Source of the DNA: DAIPHL01 sp036771375
Lineage (GTDB): Bacteria > Synergistota > Synergistia > Synergistales > Synergistaceae
Assembly (NCBI GenBank): GCA_036771375.1
Contig: DAIPHL010000029.1
Coordinates: 1-17,012, forward strand
DNA length: 17,012 nucleotides
Direction of reading: 5' to 3'
The notes under the pieces were generated by a model. The model saw only the letters and a program-made list of their open reading frames with translations. It was not told the origin of the DNA and did no database searches. Both the position numbers and the translations under genes were made by a program. This document shows positions 12,447-17,012 of the stretch, piece after piece; positions within the stretch are counted from its first letter, which is position 1, and every line of letters begins with the position of its first letter.

Positions 12447-14144
12447 ATGACGTATCGCTCGAAAAAGTTGGGATTGTACTCCGGGAAAGGCTCGTCCTCC
12501 CGCAGGGCGATCTACAAGGGCTGTGGCTACGACGATGGAGACCTGGACAAGCCGCTTATCGGAATCGTCAACACAGCGAACGACGCCGGTCTTGGGCACG
12601 TTCATCTCGATCGCCTCGCAAACCGCGTACGTGCGGGAATTTTACAGGCGGGGGGAACGCCGTTCGAGTTCGGCACCATCGCGACATGCGGTGCGGTTCC
12701 AATCGGTATGCCACACTTTCGGTATGAGCTCGTCATTCGCGACGTCATCGCAAGCTCCGTCGAGATCATGACCGGTGTGCAGCTGCTCGACGGATTGGTC
12801 CTGCTCGCATCGTGTGACAGCATCATCCCCGGCGTCCTGATGGGTGCGATTCGTGCCGACGTGCCGGCGATCATCATCACGGGCGGCCCACAAGAGGTTT
12901 GCGTGGTGGAAAATCGAAACGTCGTCATGAGCGAGCTGGATCAGCTCGTCTTCGGGGCGGACTTTGCCAGTGACGAAGCGAAGGGGAAAATCCGTTATCT
13001 GGAGGACCATGTCTGTCCCGGCCCAGGTGCGTGTTCCTTGATGGGAACGGCAAATACCATGCAAATCCTGATGGAGGGCATCGGCATGGCTCTTCCGGGT
13101 TCTTCCGCGGTGCCTGCCGTCTACGCGGAGAAGGAACGTTACGCCACGCAGACGGGCCGCAGGATCGTAGATCTCGTCAGACAGAATGTCAAGCCAAAGG
13201 ATATCCTGACGCGCGAGGCGCTCTTGAACGGCGTCATCCTTACACTCGCGATCGCGGGCTCGACGAACGCCGTTTTGCACCTGCTCAGCTTTGCCCGTGA
13301 GGTGGGCGTGGAGCTGACGCTCGATGATTTCGACCGCCTTTCCGAGACGGTTCCCGTCATCAGCCGCGTCATCCCGACCGGCAAAGCGTCCGTCATCGAT
13401 CTTTACAAGGCGGGCGGAGTCCCTGCCGTCATGGGCGAGATGCGCGATTTCCTGCATGGAGAGTGCGTCACCGTTTCGGGACACACGGTCGGGGAGATCT
13501 CGCAGCTCCGCAGGTCATCCGATCCCGCGACGCTCACGTCGGTCGATGAGCCCGTCTTCAAAAACGGGGGGATTGTCGTGATCAAGGGGAACCTCTCTCC
13601 GAACGGTGCCATCTGCCGCACGACGACCATCTCCGAAAAGACGCGCAAGTTTACGGGGCCGGCGCGTGTTTTCCACTCCGACGAAGAGGCGCACGAGGCC
13701 GTTGTCTCCCGTAAAATCCAAAGAGGCGACGTCATCGTCATCCGTTATGAAGGACCGCGTGGCGCACCAGGCATGCGCGAGATGATGATGACAACCGACG
13801 CGCTCGTCGGCATCGGCATGGGGCAGGACGTCTTCGTTCTTACAGACGGCCGATTTTCCGGCTTCACCGAGGGGGCGGCGATCGGCCACATCTCGCCGGA
13901 AGCGGCGATCGGCGGCGTCATCGCCATTGTGGAAGACGGGGATACGATCAGAATCGACATCGACAACCGCACGGCGGATCTCGATCTGCCGCAGGAAGAG
14001 ATTGGGCGGCGTCTTGAAAACTGGAAGCTGCCCTTGAAAAAATCGAAGGGGATCTTGGGGATTTACGCGAAAACAGCCCTCCAGGCTCACCAGGGCGGCA
14101 TGATCGACGACGAGGTGGCGAATGAAGATCAGGTTTTGAAGTAG
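12447..14144 (+). CDS. IlvD/Edd-family dehydratase with altered metal site
   Basis: The family dehydrates 2,3-dihydroxy acids, sugar acids or 6-phosphogluconate with an Fe-S cluster and Mg2+. Clear landmarks are GLGHVHL (residues 48-54), SCDSIIPG (122-129), GACSLMGTANTM (194-205), PGMREM with E445, and DGRFSGFTEG with the catalytic S471. Fe-S ligands C123 and C196 are present. Ungapped alignment by eye to E. coli IlvD shows that its Mg2+ ligands Asp81 and carbamylated Lys124 correspond to G82 and S125 here, while Asp123 is kept as D124. A standard dihydroxy-acid dehydratase role in branched-chain synthesis is therefore doubtful. No ilv or leu genes are near. At 565 residues the length is normal. 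ATG 12447 follows AAAGGGAG by eight bases. It lies divergent from the regulator, so a catabolic role in the amino acid cluster is inferred. Confidence 0.85.
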   Translation: MTYRSKKLGLYSGKGSSSRRAIYKGCGYDDGDLDKPLIGIVNTANDAGLGHVHLDRLANRVRAGILQAGGTPFEFGTIATCGAVPIGMPHFRYELVIRDVIASSVEIMTGVQLLDGLVLLASCDSIIPGVLMGAIRADVPAIIITGGPQEVCVVENRNVVMSELDQLVFGADFASDEAKGKIRYLEDHVCPGPGACSLMGTANTMQILMEGIGMALPGSSAVPAVYAEKERYATQTGRRIVDLVRQNVKPKDILTREALLNGVILTLAIAGSTNAVLHLLSFAREVGVELTLDDFDRLSETVPVISRVIPTGKASVIDLYKAGGVPAVMGEMRDFLHGECVTVSGHTVGEISQLRRSSDPATLTSVDEPVFKNGGIVVIKGNLSPNGAICRTTTISEKTRKFTGPARVFHSDEEAHEAVVSRKIQRGDVIVIRYEGPRGAPGMREMMMTTDALVGIGMGQDVFVLTDGRFSGFTEGAAIGHISPEAAIGGVIAIVEDGDTIRIDIDNRTADLDLPQEEIGRRLENWKLPLKKSKGILGIYAKTALQAHQGGMIDDEVANEDQVLK

Positions 14145-14705
14145 ATGTTTTATCGCAGACATGACCCGTTCTTCGAGTCGGCGGTGAGCTCCACGAGGTC
14201 GTTGCGGAGTTTGGGGAATTGCACGTCCCGGTGCATGAGAGCCATGGCAGCAGCACCGCGCCGGTTTCGGCCCCGGAAATGATACAGTGCTCTTTTTGCT
14301 CCGTTTCGACCCAAAGGAGCCGGGAGAATACGAGCATCTCCTGTGGGAGGCTTTTTTCAACAGGATAGAGCGCTTTTGCCGAATGGGGAAACGGTTCGGG
14401 AAACCCCTCGTGAGTCACTTGGCGATGGTGATGATCGTGGTTTCGATGTACGTGTCGAAGAACATGTTCCAGGGCATCATCCCTTCCCGACGGAAGGTTT
14501 TCCCCCCTTCCGTCGCGTAACGGTTGTGCGGGGCATGATGTAGCATATTGTGAAAACGGCTCGGTGGCTTCTCTCCACTTGACCGAATCGATAGTAACCG
14601 ACTCGTTTCGAACCGATCTGCCTGCCGGTTTACAGGAGGGTGACGGACGCGATCGAGAGGGGCTACAGGCGACCGGGCAGGGGATGGTGCCTTCCGACGG
14701 GCGGG
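14145..14705. other. Gene debris between the dehydratase and the HNH gene
   Basis: No intact gene can be supported here. Minus-strand pieces look protein-like. One frame, 14546-14415, ends MMPWNMFFDTYIETTIITIA, then K and TGA. Another starts at GTG 14418, overlapping that stop by four bases, and reads THEGFPEPFPHSAKALYPVE. A third, 14245-14150, reads MHRDVQFPKLRNDLVELTAD and stops at TAA 14152-14150. On the plus strand a frame at 14287-14520 (GEYEHLLWEAFFNRIERFC) competes with them. None is recognised. The picture fits one or two minus-strand genes broken by frameshifts. Confidence 0.4.
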
Positions 14706-15803
14706 TCAAAGCATCTTCAATTTGGAGATACGCCGAACGTCGAAAGAACGTTTTTCATCCCGTAGATGGCAGTAGGCTCTTATATGACGGTGGTCTTGGT
14801 GCGTCTCCCAGTTCAGGGGGGTGACGACATGACGGTTCCACTCTTCATCTTCGTTCAAATATGAAAAGCTGAGCTCCTCATTTTCCTCGAGAGCTTGATT
14901 TATCAGGTCGAGTTTGTATTTGTAGTAGTTTTCCCCCTCCCACGATTTTTTTAGACCTGCTCCCAGCCCTCTGTGATACAGTGTATGGCAGGTTCGGCAA
15001 AGGCAGATCAGATTTTCCGGAGAGTGGTTGCCGCCGCGTTTAACCGGTATTAGATGATGAATTTCCAGGGGTTCGTTTTCCTCCCCGCAGTCTTCGCAAA
15101 TCCCCTCCGCCCGTGCCAACGCCTGGCGCCGCCGCTCGTCCCAGTCCGGAGGAGACCCCGTCCAATATACGTGGATGAGATGGAACGCGCTTAAAACATT
15201 GGGATTCTCATCGAAAAGATCACGGGCTTCTTCCGCCGAGTCGAGTTCCGACATCGTCTTGGAGATCATTCCATAGCATTTTTCGTGCACTCTCCATCCG
15301 TTTGTCAGAGACATGTATCCCGTTTCATCCAATCGTCCGCCGCAAAAGAGGCAATGGTTCGAGATCGTGCCGCTCAAAGACGCATTGTAATGTTCCTTGT
15401 ATATGTCCGTGTTTTCCAACCACGGGATGTAGGAAAAAAACCATCCCGGAGGGACAAAAGAGAATGGGCTTTCCTCTTTTCGTTCGCTTTCCCGGTCTTC
15501 TCCCCTCGACTTCGTCACTTCTTTTTTTATTTGGGATACGGTTGCGGAACCGTTTCCCGTCTCCGATGGTTCTCGGTGATCTTCGCGCTGCGCATGCTCC
15601 TTCTGTTGCGGCTGATTTTGTCCTCTCTCTCCTGTCACTCTATGGTCCCGAGTAGAGCCGTCTTCGGTGACCTGGAGCAATCGTTCTTTGTCCTTCCTGA
15701 GCTCCTTTATACAGCTTCCCTTGTGGTTTATATAGAATATCAGAGCGGCGGTCAGGATCGCCACCAAGATCAGAAAGGCCAGTATTGCAGTGGCAATCAA
15801 CAT
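14706..15803 (-). CDS. Membrane-anchored HNH nuclease with zinc motif and WYL-like C-terminal domain
   Basis: The 365-residue protein reads as four modules. Residues 1-25 are one membrane helix (TAILAFLILVAILTAALIFY). Residues 30-115 are a charged, low-complexity linker. Residues 148-180 hold a Cys/His cluster: C151, C154, H173, C176. Residues 229-277 are an HNH nuclease domain with zinc pairs C236/C239 and C269/C272, catalytic-type H249-H250 (EIHHLIPVKRGG), N264 and H273. Residues 300-365 (FSYLNEDEEWNRHVVTPLNW, then IRAYCHLRDEKRSFDVRRIS) match the WYL pattern Y-x(n)-R-x-V-x-P-x(n)-R-A-Y-C-x-x-R-x-x-R-x-F-x-x-x-R-I. WYL domains are ligand-sensing modules common in defence-linked regulators. 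GAGG lies seven bases before the ATG. Codon use is less GC-rich than in the left part, which suggests transfer. A nucleic-acid-cleaving role at the membrane, gated by a ligand, is inference. Confidence 0.85.
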   Translation of the reverse strand: MLIATAILAFLILVAILTAALIFYINHKGSCIKELRKDKERLLQVTEDGSTRDHRVTGERGQNQPQQKEHAQREDHREPSETGNGSATVSQIKKEVTKSRGEDRESERKEESPFSFVPPGWFFSYIPWLENTDIYKEHYNASLSGTISNHCLFCGGRLDETGYMSLTNGWRVHEKCYGMISKTMSELDSAEEARDLFDENPNVLSAFHLIHVYWTGSPPDWDERRRQALARAEGICEDCGEENEPLEIHHLIPVKRGGNHSPENLICLCRTCHTLYHRGLGAGLKKSWEGENYYKYKLDLINQALEENEELSFSYLNEDEEWNRHVVTPLNWETHQDHRHIRAYCHLRDEKRSFDVRRISKLKML

Positions 15804-16009
15804 TCCGTTACCTCTCGTGTCTTCGTCAAGCCGGTCTTTTCTTTTCGTCTTTCATCGGGAGTCCGTTCAGCGATCAATCGTTTTTCCTCCAGCGGCACAG
15901 CGAATGGTGTCGACGCAGAAACGAAAGTACGGATGGTCGAAAGGCGACAACGCGGTTCGGTGGTGTCGTTCAAGTATATCAAACGATACACCCCATGATC
16001 GGGGTCCAA
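15797..16009 (-). CDS. Possible small protein overlapping the HNH gene start (frame A)
   Basis: This 70-residue frame ends at TGA 15799-15797, overlapping the HNH start codon (ATGTTGA). The text DPDHGVYRLIYLNDTTEPRC at its front reads like protein, and the tail is basic (RTPDERRKEKTGLTKTREVT). Its first possible start, TTG 16009, has no ribosome binding site, and a stop lies just upstream. It may be the 3' part of the gene that begins at 16070, joined by a frameshift. No family recognised. Confidence 0.3.
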   Translation of the reverse strand: MDPDHGVYRLIYLNDTTEPRCRLSTIRTFVSASTPFAVPLEEKRLIAERTPDERRKEKTGLTKTREVTEC

Positions 16010-16070
16010 TCGGGATCAAGCCGGCTCTCAAACAGTCCGTACCGATGGGGGCGAAGAACGATAAACGCAT
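15867..16070 (-). CDS. Possible small protein upstream of the HNH gene (frame B)
   Basis: ATG 16070 is preceded by GGAGGTGG (16085-16078 on the minus strand), a near-perfect ribosome binding site with seven bases between. The 67-residue product starts MRLSFFAPIGTDCLRAGLIP and ends FRFCVDTIRCAAGGKTIDR, with three cysteines and no membrane helix. It ends 63 bases before the HNH start. It overlaps frame A over most of its length, so only one of the two frames, or a frameshifted fusion of both, can be the main product. Same orientation as the HNH gene, so probably one transcript. No family recognised. Confidence 0.4.
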   Translation of the reverse strand: MRLSFFAPIGTDCLRAGLIPIGPRSWGVSFDILERHHRTALSPFDHPYFRFCVDTIRCAAGGKTIDR

Positions 16071-16085
16071 TGTATATCCACCTCC

Positions 16086-16522
16086 AGGAGGGATTCGGGG
16101 TCGACGTCACTTCGGCTCCGAAAAAATCGATCTTATGAAGCGGCGGTACAGATCCGTGTTGGCGGCATATTCCCCGAGCATTGGGACGTTTCTGCCGAAC
16201 TCTTTCTATGAGATCGGAACGATTTCGTGAAAACCGTCTTTTGGGCGAACAGGACGAGACCTCTGCGGTTTATATGGAAACCCAACGGTGGGGTCGATCG
16301 ACACTTCGTCGAGCTCCCGTCGTCGTTTCGGGGTGAACGGAGCATCCGTTCTGCCCAGAAAAGAGATACTCGTCGTGCTCAACGTTCGGGCAAGCCTGGA
16401 AAAGGTTTCGTTTCGCGTGCCCGGCAGGTCGTGCTGCCGACGGGAAAAGTCGTCCGCCGATCCTGTCTCTCATGATGGCCAGGTCGAGCCTGTGACGTCC
16501 CCCTCTTTTTCGTTTTTCTCGA
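16086..16522. other. Stretch without a supportable gene
   Basis: Several short frames cross this interval on both strands. Examples on plus are YEAAVQIRVGGIFPEHWDVS ending at about 16209, and a frame starting ATG 16209 reading MRSERFRENRLLGEQDETSA. None has a ribosome binding site, a family signature or continuity beyond about 40 residues. I regard it as decayed coding sequence or the upstream region of the HNH locus. Confidence 0.4.
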
Positions 16523-17012
16523 ATGCGCAAAGCGCCGTTCGACGAAACACGCCTCGCTGAGAATAAATATACAGTATTGCCTAAAAATAACAAGATCACG
16601 CACGGTGCTCCGGACAAAGTATGTCTGGACATCCGGTACAAAGCCACGATCCCTGTGGAAAGAGCCGTTTTGCAAAAAATTTGATGGGGTTTATTCGTGA
16701 ATGTCGTGGTTTTACAAACGCCGAAGGCGAAAGAGACGATTCGGATCAACGGTCCCGTCGTTGCGAGAATCAACGGGATGTCCGTTCTCTCTCGATGAGG
16801 CGCTTCGTGGGTTTGTCCGACGAAACTTTCCGACAGCGATACGGAGCGCGCCTGTTTCCGCGAGGCAAAACACGAGGGATGTGGTCGTTTTTTACATACC
16901 CCTTCGGTGGTGTCCAACCTTCCTCCATTGTCGCTCCAGCAGGCATCGCTTCCCGCTGCAGAATTTACGAACCCGAAGAGCCCCGCGGTCGAAAAAGGAC
17001 CGCGCGCCGACC
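16523..17012 (+). pseudogene. Tandem short plus-strand frames, probably a decayed gene running off the window
   Basis: Three frames follow each other. ATG 16523 to TGA 16684 gives 53 residues (MRKAPFDETRLAENKYTVLP, then DKVCLDIRYKATIPVERAVL). The same frame continues after that single TGA as VNVVVLQTPKAKETIRINGP to TGA 16798. ATG 16795 overlaps that stop (ATGA) and runs open to the window edge (MRRFVGLSDETFRQRYGARL). Amino acid composition is protein-like. There is no good ribosome binding site at 16523. I do not recognise a family. A broken gene with one in-frame stop and one frameshift is the simplest reading; genuine coupled small genes remain possible. Confidence 0.3.
16984..17004. repeat. 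Hairpin at the right edge
   Basis: CGCGGTC (16984-16990) and GACCGCG (16998-17004) are perfect arms with a 7-base loop. No T run follows within the window, so a terminator cannot be claimed. Confidence 0.4.

Noticed and set aside
12642..13484. Minus-strand open frame opposite the dehydratase
   Set aside because: Shadow of the IlvD-family gene; composition dominated by Arg, Asp and His without motifs.
16682..16684. In-frame TGA as a selenocysteine codon
   Set aside because: Flanking residues (VLQKI-TGA-WGLF) contain no redox motif such as CxxU, and no convincing SECIS hairpin was seen after it.
16270..16917. Minus-strand open frame of 215 codons near the right edge
   Set aside because: Rich in Ser, Arg, Pro and Thr with no motif or ribosome binding site; the plus-strand text there looks more protein-like. 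It is not excluded with certainty.
1..17012. CRISPR array or rRNA
   Set aside because: No regularly spaced direct repeats of 20-40 bases and no rRNA-like conserved blocks were seen on either strand.

Overview
The window looks like chromosome of a GC-rich, probably strictly anaerobic bacterium. The main clue is a tungsten/molybdopterin aldehyde:ferredoxin oxidoreductase (AOR) family enzyme in an operon with a MoaD/ThiS-like sulfur carrier. An amino-acid-catabolic gene set is also present. An amino-acid-fermenting lineage such as Synergistota would fit, but that placement is inference from gene content only.

Left part (1-6448): the tail of a membrane protein, then an exported GH26-like glycoside hydrolase that apparently starts at ATT. 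A bidirectional terminator separates these from a minus-strand operon of AOR and the sulfur carrier. A DUF2207 membrane protein and LemA follow, transcribed divergently.

Middle junction (6449-8042): a tRNA-Ala(GGC) with a consensus promoter, CCA end and terminator. Downstream of it lie AT-rich sequence and debris of a mobile replicon: a frameshifted excisionase/AlpA-type HTH gene, a TrfA-like replication-initiator remnant whose ATG overlaps the HTH stop codon, and an IS256-family transposase fragment.

Central catabolic cluster (8043-14144): a Gate-domain transporter and an ornithine-cyclodeaminase/mu-crystallin family enzyme (minus), a divergent proline-racemase family enzyme (plus), a YheO/DauR-type PAS-HTH regulator (minus), and an IlvD/Edd-family dehydratase divergent from the regulator. 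The transporter and racemase promoters stand back to back with -35 boxes one base apart inside a perfect palindrome. A 15-base element, TTGACAAATTTGTTG, occurs at the same place in the racemase promoter and in the regulator's own promoter. This suggests one regulon for import, epimerisation and imino/amino acid interconversion of a D- or hydroxy-amino acid. The dehydratase lacks two of the usual Mg2+ ligands.

Right part (14145-17012): gene debris, then a membrane-anchored protein combining a Cys/His zinc motif, an HNH nuclease and a WYL-like C-terminal domain, preceded by one or two overlapping small reading frames. The last kilobase holds only short, apparently decayed frames. This HNH-WYL locus and the catabolic regulon are the most likely places for undescribed biology.
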